Assembly (NCBI RefSeq): GCF_030272615.1
Contig: NC_081414.1
Location: 762,171,648 to 762,235,647 of the forward strand
Direction of reading: 5' to 3'
Origin: Cryptomeria japonica
Taxonomy: Eukaryota; Streptophyta; Pinopsida; Cupressales; Cupressaceae
Length of the DNA: 64,000 nt
The position numbers and the translations under genes were made by a program. The notes beneath the pieces are model-generated. The model made no database searches. It was not told the origin of the DNA and was given only the letters and a program-made list of their open reading frames with translations. How positions within the stretch are numbered: the first letter of the stretch is position 1; every line of letters starts with the position of its first letter. Below, piece after piece: positions 1-11,710 of the stretch.

Positions 1-892
1 ATACACATCATTTCACTCCAGTCTCTACCTCTTGCTACTGTCAACATTAATTAATTAAATTCATAACCATATATAAAACAAACTCTTAAACCAATATCTA
101 ATAATTTAATTAACTTTTGTAATCCATATTTACTATGCTAAATATTTCATAAAGTTTTACTAGTTTCTTTTTTATTTAAAGGTGAAATCGAAAAAAAAAA
201 AAGTACTATTAATTTTTTTTCTTTTACATTTAAAACATTAAAATAAATCATTAATCTTACCAAAAGAAAGAGTAAGTAATTTTCTTTAAAATAAATAAAA
301 TAAAATATTATTTAAAATAGTTATAGTAATTATTTTATTTCTAAATTTTAATTATTGGAAAAAGAAAAGAAAAAATAGTTTACTAGGAAATCTTTAAAAG
401 AAAGGATTGTGAATCAATTAAATATTTCAAAGGTTGGATGTGACCTACCTTGAATGCAACAAGATTGATTCTTCTTTGTTCTTCCTTAGTTCCAATCCTT
501 TAGCCAAATCTAGCACCTTCTATTGGAATGGGCATCAAATCTTAAATCTAGAAGACCAACTAATCTCCACATGCACAGAGTTGCAAAATGAATGTCATTT
601 GTTTTCCTTTCTCATAAAAAGGTTCTTTTAGTATATAGGGTGAGGTTATGCTTTAGTTTAGTTAAGATCATGACAAATGTCTCCATCTTATAACACAAGA
701 CAACCAATATTAGAGAAGAGATAAAATCTTATCAAGACAACTAACATTTCTAGAAGATTCCTACTACTTTTAGTAATTTTATCATGTGAACAACTTTCCT
801 TTTATTTGTGGAAACCCAAATTGAATATTTCAGGGCACTTTTGAAGTTTCTAAATACCTCTAAAATGAAATATAGATTTAAAAATGTGAGTC
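1..892. other. AT-rich intergenic DNA, no gene seen
   Basis: Poly-A/T-rich sequence with many stops in all frames. The short open frame at 434-631 has no recognisable motif and looks like chance. The right edge is where homology to the Copia-A LTR begins. Confidence 0.7.
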
Positions 893-1584
893 CCTTACAT
901 ATATTTTCCCATGACCTACAATGACATCTTACATCATATATATACATTCTCGGGACCTAAACAATTAGGTCGAACACCTAAAAGATAATACAATAAATTC
1001 ATAACTTAAACCGATAATCAAATGATCAACCAAGTCAGCTTAGGCCAAAATAAATGTAAACCAATCCTTAAATCTCATCGTTAACGCATCGGGAACATCC
1101 TCCAGCACGTTACATAAATCAGTCCATAACCTAGATAATACCAGGACCCAATATAGGTCCACACACGCCAAAGAAATGATCCCAATCAGCCAAGTCTCGA
1201 ACACGATCACCATTAGCATCTTGAATCTCTACTAGAAGCCGCACCAACACCACTTATGCACATCATCAAAGATCTTAACAAAGCTCTGCCAGTGAAACCC
1301 TCGCTAGAACAACAAACCAAGCTTGCTAGCATACAGGATAACATTCGATCACCAAATCAAAACCAACTGACTAAATATGAATCTTAGTAGCATGAATAAG
1401 CCAATTCCATAAGCCAAGACATATCAAATCATACCGAATAATCATGATCTAATCCAAGCATCCTATTGGGGCCAATCAGATACCGATAAATAGCCAAAGC
1501 AGCTAGTGTAGCTGGTTTTGCTAGTGTTGCCATCAATGACAAACATCAATGCAACACATAATCAATCCCTCCAAATTTCCAACA
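893..1584 (-). repeat. Copia-A 3' LTR (outer end truncated)
   Basis: The plus-strand right end reads ...tttccaaca, i.e. the minus-strand LTR opens TGTTGG, directly after a purine-rich tract. Homology to the other LTR copy stops near 893; the roughly 520 bases corresponding to 4447-4966 are absent, so the LTR is truncated at its 3' end. Confidence 0.75.
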
Positions 1585-1597
1585 TTCTCCCCCTTTC
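1585..1597 (-). promoter_or_regulatory. Copia-A polypurine tract
   Basis: Minus strand GAAAGGGGGAGAA immediately precedes the LTR start TGTTGG. This is the position and composition of the plus-strand DNA synthesis primer of LTR retrotransposons. Confidence 0.75.
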
Positions 1598-2079
1598 GCA
1601 TTGATGGCAACACTAGATGTGAAAAATATCCAAGTGTGAAGAAATTTCAAACAAGTACCCCCCAATAGAAGATAGCCAACAATCTCCCACAACATTATAT
1701 GACAATGAAGTTCCAAACAAAACATCTCTGTATCAATTAACCATCCATAGACCTGAACCAAACTCCCCCAATGGGATACAATTAATCTAAAATTATGTCC
1801 CTCCAATAATCTCCCCTTTCTACTAACATCTCTGTTACGCTATATATTACACATAAGTATCTCTCCCCTTAATGTATATAACTCCATATGTTTTTTTTTC
1901 ACATGCATATCTCTCCCCCTTTGACATCAATGCCATAAATCCGACAAAAGTATCAAAGCAAATTCATAGACCACAGAATCACAAGGCTAACTACTCCCCC
2001 AGAGTAGTAGCATCACCACATCAATCCAAAATAAATAATAGCTCTAATAATGCATATTGGACTGATGCCAAATAGCATC

Positions 2080-3178
2080 ACTCAGTTGTCTACCGAAGGG
2101 GTAGAAAACCCCAACCTATCTCTCAAATGCTCAAATGATTCCTCAAACCAATCTAACTTTATTTGCTTCCACCAACTCCTTCAGAAAGTTATATTTGATA
2201 GAAATATTGGATGACAATAGCAACAGAGTTATTACAGTTAATAACAACCAGTACATCACAATCCATCCTTATATCCTTCAACATATGCTTGTTCCATAGA
2301 ACCTGTGTACAATTAGTAGCAGCAACAACATACTTAGCTTCAATAGTAGATAAAAAAGCACATCACTTCTCATCGTTGATCCATGAAACAAGTTTATTTC
2401 CAAGAAAGAGATCTTCACCGAATGAGCCTATCCGGTTACCTATATCTCTAACCCAATCTGCATTAGATAATCCATGAAAATATCTGAAAATCCTGGCTAC
2501 CAGAGAAAGGACTCAACATAATCAATTCCTTTCTTATGGGAATATCCATTGCAAACCAATCAAGACAAGTTCCAATAACATCCAAGACCATATAATGTCC
2601 ATTTCTAACTGATCCAATTCCTCTTCCATAGCTTTCAGCTAGCATTCATCCTTACATGCTTGAATAACTAATGCTGGTACAATTAAAGAAATTAAGCATA
2701 CCTCATCAGTTGCCAACCTTCTTCTTGTCCAAATATCTGATCTTCTGAATGATTCAACCTTTCATACCTAGAAATCTTATGATTCTCTGTTCCTCTTCCC
2801 TGTTCTTCAATTACTGTTGAATTTTCTGATACTGTCGGAGTAACTGGTTGAACATTTTGTTTTGATAAAGGTGCTACCAGTTCAGTTATGATCATTTCCA
2901 CTACCACTTCTTTCTTGTAAACTTTGATTTTCTTCTATTCAGTTCATCCACCTTGAAATTAGCGCTCTCCACAATTCTCTGCAATCTCTTGTTATAACAT
3001 CTATATGTTTTACTTTCATTAGAATAACCAAGAAATATTCCTTCATCACATCTAGGATCAAACTTGCCAATGATATCATCTCTCCTGATATATCATTTAC
3101 TACCAAAGATTCTTAAGTACTTAACTGTGGATGTGAGAGCAAACCTTAACTCATAAAGTGACTTACCGATAAACCAAA
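2080..3178 (-). pseudogene. Copia-A pol remnant (integrase tail, RT start, RNase H)
   Basis: Read on the minus strand. About 3178-2930 encodes an integrase C-terminal segment with the copia signature KYLRIFGS and FLGYS. About 2907-2692 is the variable linker. Near 2640 is the usual RT opening (AMEEELDQLEMD). At 2480-2160 is the RNase H segment, with STIEAKYVVAAT and the WVRDIGNRIGSF region. The pieces lie in different frames and the RT core, including the catalytic YVDD, is absent. The integrase catalytic core is missing too. The remnant is therefore several deletions joined together, not one frameshifted gene. Confidence 0.75.
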
Positions 3179-3199
3179 CTAGATCCGATATCAAAGATC

Positions 3200-4434
3200 C
3201 AACAAATCTCACTACTAGGAGCAATGCAAGATCTATCATCAATTTGCCTCCCCCGAATGCCTTAGTTATTGAATGATTTTCCTACCGGTGCAGGAACAAT
3301 CTGCTCTGTCGGTTGAGTAAATGGGTTATATCCTTCAGCCAAATGAACATTTGGGGCAATTGTGTCTGTTGGTTGAGCCTTAAACTTAATAACCCACTTC
3401 TTCTTATGCTCCTTCCAAGTGTCATCAACCTTGTGCTTTCCCTTCTCATTAGATTTTTGACTTCCTACCAGTGGGTCCTTGTTTCTGTAAAATTTAGCAA
3501 TATGTCCCACTTTGTTGCATTCATAACATGTGACATTGTTCTTTTGAATTGCCTTACTGTAACCTTGACCATTCATAGACCTACATTGATTAGCCACATG
3601 TCCAAACTTTCCACATGCATGACATTTTACATTCACTCTACAATCTTCTATCCCATGACCATACTTCTTACAATTTGAACATTCACTGGGAAGTGCATTA
3701 TTATTTTGATTTTCTCTATTTAAACAATGCCTAGCCATATGACCAAATATATTACAAACAAAGCATCTACCATTAAATTTATATGCATTGGGTTGCCTTA
3801 CCGATGTCTTCTTATTCTAGTTGACCTTTTGATCTTCATTTACAGTACCAAATCTCTCTCCATGCTCAAATCCAAGACCTCTCGTGTCTCTAGTGTCTCT
3901 AGAAGCAACCTTGAACTTGTCTTTGTACTCATTTGCAATAGTTAGATAATCTTCTAGGATTGTTACCATTCTTTCCATTTTTTTCTTATTTTTCTATGAT
4001 TACACCAATTTCGTTCTCAACATATCATTCTCATGAACCAACCTAATACATTCATCAGATCTGTCTTATAGAGAAATAGCAATATTTTCTTCCTTCTTCT
4101 TCTAGTCTTTAATCTCCTTTGACATCCTCATAGTTAGGGATTTCATTTCATTCTTCCCGACTTATCTTTTGACATTGTTCCTTAAGGGTATCCTTTTCTT
4201 CATCAACCTAATTTTGTAAAAGTTCCTTCCTCCTAGCTTATGCAGTTAACAACCTCTCCTACAAGGTAAAAATGAATTCCTTAGTATATCTCAACTCATC
4301 TTGTATCCTCATGTTCCTTAATCTTTCATCATAGTCTTCAAGAGCTACTTGAAGTTCCTTCCTTAAATTTATCTCGATAGATTCTAGAAACAGGATCTTC
4401 CTCATGCTGTTAAACTTTCTCTGACGCATTAGGC
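3200..4434 (-). pseudogene. Copia-A gag remnant with tandem CCHC zinc knuckles
   Basis: An open stretch at 3738-3262 (158 codons) carries CSNCKKYGHGIEDC and CHACGKFGHVANQC, both CX2CX4HX4C, and a third knuckle, CYECNKVGHIAKFY, whose last Cys is lost. A fourth (CFVCNIFGHMARHC) lies just upstream and overlaps the 5' end of this frame at about 3770-3730. Upstream, 4465-4259 encodes a charged, heptad-like helix followed by broken coiled coil. CCHC knuckles in gag bind the element RNA. Several knuckles in a row is more than the one usually found in plant copia gag. Stops and frame changes make it non-functional. Confidence 0.75.
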
Positions 4435-4444
4435 TCTGATACCA
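4433..4444 (-). promoter_or_regulatory. Copia-A primer binding site
   Basis: Minus strand TGGTATCAGAGC, two bases from the LTR end (plus-strand TGTTGG at 4447). This is the usual plant copia match to the 3' end of initiator methionine tRNA. Confidence 0.85.
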
Positions 4445-4446
4445 AT

Positions 4447-5610
4447 TGTTGGAAACCAAGAACACTGAGAGGGAGGTGGTTGAATCAGTGTTCTATTGGA
4501 ATAGAGAAATTTAAGTTTATTAACACAATAACTTATCAACCAGTAAACATAAAAGCATAATCAATAAGAAACAATGCAATCACAAAGATGAACACCATAA
4601 CACCATGGATTTATATGTGGAAAATCTCAAAGAGGAAAAAACACTGTGGGATTTGAGACCCACAATATCTATCCACTGATCAGATGAATAAATATTACAA
4701 TAAGGGGTTGTACATGCAGGAAGGTGAATAGCCTATAGCACACTGCTCATAACACAAGGAGTCTCACTAACGACATAAAACATCAGACAACAATCCAGAA
4801 TGAAGATTGAATTGCAAGTATATCATCTCCCATGCCTGATTACAGTTCCGGTTAAGCTCAATGCTAGAGGTCTAAAGCCTCTTCCCAAACCCAACTCAAT
4901 CACCAATGATTGACAAAATCTTCTTCATAAATGATTACAACATTATTTTCTCCTATACATCCTTATCCCCTACATATATTTTCCCATGATCTACAATGAG
5001 ATCTTACATCATATATATAAACCCAGGACCTAAACAATTAGATCAGACACCTAAAAGATAATACAATAAATTTATAACTTAAACCGATAATAAAATGATC
5101 AACCAAGTCGGCTTAGGATGAAAACAATGTAAACCAATCCTTAAATCGCGTCGATAATGCATCAGGAACATACTCCAACATGTTACATAAACTGGTGCAT
5201 AATATAGATAATATATAGGTCCACATACGCTAAAGAAATGATCCCAATCAACCAAGTCTCAAACATGATCACCATCAACATCCTGAATATTTAGTAGAAG
5301 CTACACCAACACCACTTATGCATATCATCAAAGATCTTCAACAAAGCTCTGCCAGTGAAACCCTTACTGGAACAACAAACCAAGCTTACCCACATACAAG
5401 ATAGCATCCGATCACCAGATCAAAACCAAATGACTGAACATTAATCTGAGTAGTATGAATAAGCCAATTCCATAATCCAAGACATATTAGAGTATACTGG
5501 ATCATCATGATCTAACCCAAACATCCTACCAGGACCTATCAGATACTGGTAAACAGCTAAAGCAGCTAGTGTAGCCGGTGTTGTCATTGTTGCCATCAAT
5601 GAAAAACATC
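4447..5610 (-). repeat. Copia-A 5' LTR (outer end truncated)
   Basis: Begins next to the PBS. Its distal part matches 893-1540. The last ~35 bases that close the other LTR copy are replaced here by the start of the 1.1 kb tandem repeat. The proximal part (4615-4674) contains a block that also occurs in the Copia-C LTR. Confidence 0.75.
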
Positions 5611-7894
5611 CAATATTTCTCTCTTTCATCATACAAAGAATGATTAGGGCACAAGATAGCAATAACAAAAATATTTCATGCATAGTACCACTAAAAACAT
5701 GCGACATAATAGTCAAATATTGAAATTAATAATGGTTGAATTTCACTCTAGAGTTCACTTACAGACTCATATTTGATCCAATGATATCAAAGATTAAATT
5801 TTTCATCCCACAGATTCATAATTTTGTGAGATAATTCCCAAAATCATCTTACAAATGTTCACTAGTCATTCGAGCTAAAAGTTCAAATTATAGTTGTTGA
5901 TCATGTCTGGGCATCATTTAATCCTCCATCTTAGGAAAAAATTAAATATTCATCCTCTTACACATGACAAAAACTTCTCAGGGAAGGGACTAATGAACTG
6001 CATAATTAGAGAGTCTTAATTAATTAGTTAAGAAATAAAAAATGGATGACAGTATGCCAATGATCAAGCAGAAGAAGAGTGCCTGTACTTAAGAGAGAAG
6101 GTAGGATCCTAGGGTTAAGGCAATATTTAAACCCTATTCAGGCCAAAATAAATAAGTAGGGATTTTGAGGGCCAGACATTTTTTATCACATTTATCTAAA
6201 TAGATTAGAAATGTCTATAATAACATGCCCACCATATTTAGGTCATTATTCTGCAAATGTGATACAAGAGAAACACCAACCCCTAAATCAACTAGAATGG
6301 ATAAATTGAAATAATTTTGAATGATAGACAATTTAGTAAGAAATCGCTACACTAATTAAGTTTTATGACACATAATTCTTCTTTGTCGATTCATTTTTTG
6401 ATGATATACACCCTATTTTGTATCACATACACCACCTATGTATTTGAAGAAAGATATTATAATTCTTGAACATATTCACAAACTAATTGAAAAAACTTTC
6501 TATCACACATAACATCTATCAATTCTTTGTATCTCACAAGATAATAATGATCTTCCCTAAATACTTGTTTACAAATTTAGACACAATCATCATGTTGATC
6601 AATATGACATAAAAATATCATAAAAAATTTCTCATGTCAGCCTATAATAGATTAGACTTATTATTATATAGTAGGCCTCAAAGCAATTTAAATTCAAATG
6701 AGGAACTAGTCATTATAAATATTTCTCTTTTTCATCATAGAAAGAATGGCCAAGGTGCAAGATCACAATAACAAATAGATTTCATGCATAGTCCCACCAA
6801 AAACATGTGACACAATAATCCAATATTGCAATTAATAATGACTCAAGTTCACTCTAGAATGCGCTTGCACACTCATATTTTATCTAATGATATGACAACT
6901 TACATTTTTCCTCCCACATTCATAATCTTGTGAGATGGGTGCAAAAAATATATTTAAAATATTTACTATTCATTTGATTTAAAAGATCAAATTATAATTC
7001 TTGATCATCTATGGGCATCAATTAATCCTGCAACTTAGGCAATATTAAATTTTCATCCTTTTAGCCACACCAAAAACTTCTTAGGGATGTAACTAATGAA
7101 TTGCATAATTACAAAGGCTTAATTAATAACATAAGAAACCAAAAATGGATGATAGTAAGTCAATGATCAAGTAGAAGAATAGTGAATCCACCCAAGAGAG
7201 AAGTTAGGAGCGTAGGGTTAAGGAAATATGAAAATCCTATTCAGGCCAAAATAATTAAGAAAGGATTTTGAGGGCCAAACTTTTCTAAACACATTGATCT
7301 AAATAGATCATAAATGTCTGTAGTAACATGTCCAACTTATTTAGGTCATTATTTTACAAATTTGATACAAGTGAGGCACCAACCCCTAAATCAACTAGAA
7401 TGAATAAATTGAAATAATTTTGAATGATAGATAATTTAGTAAGAAAGCTCTGCACTAATTAAGTTTTATGAAACATAATTTTGCTTTGTCATTTAAATTT
7501 TTATGATATACACCATGTTTTTCATCACGTACACCACCTATGTATTGAAAAAAAGATATTATGATGCTCAAATAGATTTAGAAACTAATTAATAATACTT
7601 TTTATCACATGTAACATCTATCAATTCTTTGTATCTCACAAGATAACAATGATCTTCCCTAAATGCTTGTTTGCAAATTTAGATAGTCATCACGTTGATC
7701 TATATGACATAAAAATATCACAAAAACTTTCTCTTGGTAGCCTATAATATATTAAACTTATTATTATATAGTTGGGCTCAAATCAATTTAAGTTCAAATT
7801 AGGAACTATTCATTATACATATTTCTCTTTTTCATCATAGAAATAATTATCAAGGTGCAAGAGCACAAAAATAGATAGATTTCATGCATAGTCT
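5611..7894. repeat. 1.1 kb tandem repeat, two full copies and a partial third
   Basis: Unit starts recur at 5611, 6717 and 7817. The anchor catgcatagt is at 5677, 6783 and 7883, giving periods of 1106 and 1100 bases. Copies 1 and 2 match along their whole length with scattered substitutions and small indels. Copy 3 stops after about 78 bases, where a putative LTR begins. No convincing reading frame is present and I do not recognise the unit. Confidence 0.85.
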
Positions 7895-9083
7895 TGTTTT
7901 CGTGCCTGAATGTCACAAATGCTGAAATAGGAAATAAGGATAAGCACAAAATCCTTAACTATTAAAGCAACTTCAAAAATAAATCAATGAAATAAAATGC
8001 ATAAATGAAAGAATTAAAGAATTAACATAATTGAAAACCCCCTCAATTTCACTGTACCTTCCATTATTTTTCTCCTTAGTTGTTGTTGAATTGTCTCTTA
8101 GGTATTGCAGTGATTTACTGCATATATTAGACAACTATTTCAAAGACTATGATGATGTGATCTAGCTTGAAAATGAGAAATGAGGTTGAATTTGGAGATT
8201 TTCAACACAAAAGAGGTGAGGGTTTGAACTCAAGTGTTGATTGATAGATAATTGAAATTGATTTATCAGTGAACTCAATAGATTGATCTGTTAACAAAAT
8301 TGATTAATTTTTTAACTCATTTGATTAGCGGGTCAACTAAATAGATTTTCTAGTGAACATAATAGATTAGCCAGTTGGATGAGTTGATTGAGAGATAATT
8401 GAATTGATTAAGAGATAACTAGTTAGTCAAAAAAAGGTGATTGAAAGAGATTAAAGGACATTGAAGGTCAAAAAAAGGTGATTGAAGGAGATTAAAGGAC
8501 ATTGAAGAGTTAACTGAGTTAACTAATTTGATCAATCGGTTTGATTTCAACATGTGCTATAGGATTTTCAAAGTGAATTTGATTTTTATTTTCAATTTCG
8601 ATTTGAATTTGAAATTTGGAATGTTGAAATGCACATGAAATTAACTAAAATTCACATTTGGTGAAATGTTAATTTGGGAGAAATGAAATTAATTGAAATG
8701 ATATGAAATTCAATTTTGGGGAAAATTTGAAATGAAATTAGATGAAATTAAATTGAATTAGAATTTGGGGAATTAGAATAATAATTAACTAATTTAAATA
8801 ATTTAAATAAAATTATTTAAACAATAGAAATGGAATTTAATTAAATAATAAAGATTATTTAACTAAGGAAAATGTCACAATTAATTAAATAATTAATATT
8901 TCATTAATATGCAATAGAAGATTAACTGATTAAATTGATTTGAGAATAGAAATTGAATCATTAGAAATGTTGAATGTGATGATCAGAAGAAATAATTAGT
9001 TTAATCAGATAATTAAAGAATTACTTAATTAAATAGACTAATAATTAGTATGGAATTAATGAGACATTTTTTAGGTGTCTATA
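7895..9083 (-). repeat. Putative LTR of a Ty3/gypsy-like element
   Basis: The minus strand opens TATAGACACC, one transition from a TG start, directly after a purine tract, and the far end (plus tgttttcgtgcc) could be the other terminus. It interrupts copy 3 of the 1.1 kb repeat. The interior is AT-rich and noncoding. There is no second matching LTR in view, so this rests on end motifs and position only. It contains a 41-bp direct repeat at 8426. Confidence 0.4.
8426..8507. repeat. 41-bp tandem duplication
   Basis: The segment starting gtcaaaaaaaggtgattgaa occurs at 8426 and again at 8467, adjacent and nearly identical (one a/g difference). Confidence 0.9.
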
Positions 9084-9100
9084 TTTTCCCCTCTTTGACA
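9084..9100 (-). promoter_or_regulatory. Putative polypurine tract
   Basis: Minus strand TGTCAAAGAGGGGAAAA, next to the putative LTR start at 9083. Upstream TTGGCATTGTG resembles the sequence that precedes the polypurine tract in many plant LTR elements. Confidence 0.5.
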
Positions 9101-9889
9101 CAATGCCAAAATAACATTTTTTCAAATAAAAGAAAAACATTATGCCCCAGCGACGTGTAGCGTGTAAATATTACCCCTCAGAAAAATTGGTCGAAACATT
9201 GTGAAATTAAGACCTTTTTTTCAAAAATATGCTAGAAATCGATAATGTGAAGTTTGGTGAGGTTTCAATCTCATTTAATATGGCTATAACTACATTGAAT
9301 TTGAAGGGGACCATGGGCATTAGGTTGACAAAAACCCTAATTTTGAGCTATAAACTGAAAATTGGTTTTGATCTGAGCTCATTTGCATTCATTTGATTCT
9401 AGGAGTTCCTTTGAGTTTTTAGCACTTTTAGAGTCCTTGGAGCGAGATGGCAGGTCATGGAGAAAGGCTGCACTTTTCTTTATGAGTACAATCACATCAA
9501 AGACCTCCTGACACTGGTGGCATGGTGAGTCTTTCAAAAAAATTGCACATTTTTAATCTATTTTTCCAATTTTTTCATCGATGTTTGTGGGAGAAAAAAA
9601 TTTGTGATTCTCAATTGATAGTCGATTTGTTTGCAATTGATCATATAAATGCACAATTGATAATATTAATTAATAATTTATTTTATTTCTCGCATTTAAA
9701 TTTGATAGTTCATAGTTGAAAATATTTATGCACAATTGAAAATATTAATTTGCAATTTCTATAAATAATTTGCATTTTCTATAATTGATCTACATTTGCT
9801 ATAATCAGTTCACATTTGATATTCCATTAATATTTTGTGTTTTCTCTTGATGATGTATCTACTTCATTTTCTCAAATGTAGGAGAATTA
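9101..9889. other. Noncoding stretch between polypurine tract and PMD pseudogene
   Basis: AT-rich, with repeated attgata/caatt words around 9600-9830. No supported gene or signal apart from its position inside the putative Ty3/gypsy unit. Confidence 0.5.
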
Positions 9890-11710
9890 TCCTATCTTGA
9901 TAGTGAGATAGACGAGGCGATATGGTTTTCATCGACGCCATGAGTTAGATGTCGAGTATATAACTCTACTTTGATAGGTTGGATAATATCATATGGTGCA
10001 CTTTCCTGAGGTTACAGCCAATAGGGCCATGGTTACTGCATTGATTGAGTGGTGGCATTTGGAGACTTGCTCATTTCATCTTCCGACAAGTGAGGCATCC
10101 ATCACACTTGAGGATATGTGGCGTATTTTACACATTCCCATATATGGTGCACGGGTTACATTTGATTGTAGTGATGGAGTATCTACTTTGTGCACTTTGT
10201 TTGAGTGTTCTAAGGATTATCTTCATATCCAAGGTCGTTATGAGATTCATTGGAATGATTTAGATTATGACAATCTCACCATTGTTCTTTGTTGCATTGT
10301 TGCAAGATTGTTGATCCCTAATAGATGTACCCATGGTTTCCCTATTGGATGGGGATGAGTGATTCATGATATGGTTATTGATAGATGATTGTTTTCTTGG
10401 GGTTCCTGTCTTCTTGCCACTTTATATCATCAGATGCATGGGATTGTATATTTATAGGACAAATCCGTTGGACGTGGTGTTACTTTGCTCTAGATATGGG
10501 CTTGGGAGCACATTGCTATATTTCATCTTATGATACATATTGATTTACAGTTCTTCTAGAAGCATATTAGGTGCTGCTTCTATACTATTAGAGTAAGACA
10601 TAGGGCTTCAGGTAACATTTTGTATTGGCATCATCAGATTGATACCTTACAGTACTTCTCATGGAGACCTTATCTTACTTGCCCCAGTTGGGTTGATGAT
10701 GCCCAACACCTTCCTTTTCAGTGATAGTAGAGACATCTTATTTTGCGAGATGTGGGTGGTCACAGAGTGATTGATATGCATCTTCCTGACTGTGTACTCT
10801 GATAGTTTGGGGAGATATAGGGTGTTCCAGATGTTACAACCTATTTTGCTCGTACTAATCATGAGATCAGTGATTAGGGTGCATGTGTGCAACCTCATGT
10901 TGCCCTTGTAGAGTTTGATGCTCTTACTCTTGTTCAGTGGGGTTGGTTAGTTGGTGTTGCAAATCCAGGGACCACACCATAGTATGGTGTATGGTGGATA
11001 TAGCATAGGCCCATACCTTTCACATATCCAATAGTTTCGGTTGTAGCTCAGTAGATTAGGCATAGTAGGAGTCCTAGGGGGAGAGAGAGAGGATGAGAGA
11101 GAGAGAGAGATAGTGGGGGAAGAGATGGAGGAGGGAGAGATGGAGGTGGGAGAGATGGAGGTCGAGGTGGGCGGGATAGGGGTCAGATAGATTTGATAAT
11201 AGAAGTTGCAGAGTAGGGGGAGTCAAGAGGATGATGTGGATATAGATGGAGATATTGCATCTTCAAGCAGTTCTGATGGAGATGGGAGTGATGGCGATGA
11301 GTCATTATCAAGCTCATCAATAGGGATAGAGATGAGGGGGAGGATGATGGTCATGATATTGATATTTCCCAGTCCATGGAGACAGGAGGTGTGGAGGGAG
11401 GTGATGAGGAGGGAGATGATGAGGAGGGACTGAAGGCTTGGGTTATGAGTTTAGAGGACTTGGTCACTACCTTACAGTAGCGGTAGATAGATGATAGAGA
11501 TCATTATCGATAGGCAATGGAGGATCTTACTAGAGAGAGGGATCATCTCCAAAGGGAGAGAGATGATGTAGTGAGGCAGATGCAGTTTGTTCAAGCTGCT
11601 TATGACCAAAATTTTCCTCTGGGTACTGATGTATGCAGACATTCTGATAGACTTTACTATGCTTAACAAGAGGCCTTGTAGGAGACAAGTTTGATGAAAT
11701 GGTCACACAC
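9890..11710 (+). pseudogene. Plant mobile domain (PMD) protein pseudogene, transposon-type
   Basis: The open segment 9993-10358 matches the start of the plant mobile domain: an EWWHLETCSFHLP segment, then ITLEDMWRILHIPIYG, as in PMD proteins ('WW.PET.TFHLP..E..VTL.DV..L.GLPI.G'). The same domain continues past stops to about 10730, including LLATLYHQMHG and the conserved IWAWEHI near 10500. The tail has a GGRD/GRGG repeat encoded by purine-rich DNA (11070-11190), an acidic Ser/Asp stretch (11206-11420) and a charged coiled coil (LTRERDHLQRERDDVV, about 11525-11570). PMD proteins include host MAIN-type proteins and many transposon-borne copies; the setting points to the latter. Many stops and shifts. 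Confidence 0.7.
11074..11190 (+). repeat. Purine-rich GGRD-encoding minisatellite
   Basis: GA-rich repeats (gggagagatggagg and variants) that, in the PMD frame, encode a Gly-Gly-Arg-Asp/RGG-like tail. It looks like repeat expansion inside a coding region. Confidence 0.7.

Larger units (their letters stand above)
893..5610 (-). mobile_element. Copia-A: degenerate, internally deleted Ty1/copia LTR retrotransposon
   Basis: On the minus strand the order is LTR (4447-5610), primer binding site (4433-4444), gag with several CCHC knuckles, a fragment of integrase C-terminus, the start of reverse transcriptase, RNase H, polypurine tract (1585-1597) and a second LTR (893-1584). The two LTR copies share about 650 bases (893-1540 with 4967-5610), including runs beginning acctaaacaattag. 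Each LTR copy lacks one end, so no target duplication can be read. Protease, most of integrase and the RT core are missing, so the element cannot be autonomous. Gag-integrase-RT-RNase H order is that of plant Ty1/copia. Boundaries are good at the PBS and PPT sides and approximate at the outer ends. Confidence 0.85.

Noticed and set aside
1546-1806. Minus-strand frame across the Copia-A LTR/PPT junction
   Set aside because: It crosses the LTR boundary and polypurine tract and has no domain; the region is better explained as untranslated LTR sequence.
3313-3678. 121-codon plus-strand frame
   Set aside because: Antisense shadow of the Copia-A CCHC-knuckle gag.
5611-7894. CRISPR-like or short regularly spaced repeats
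   Set aside because: The repeat unit is 1.1 kb with no short repeat-spacer structure; the genome is plant nuclear.
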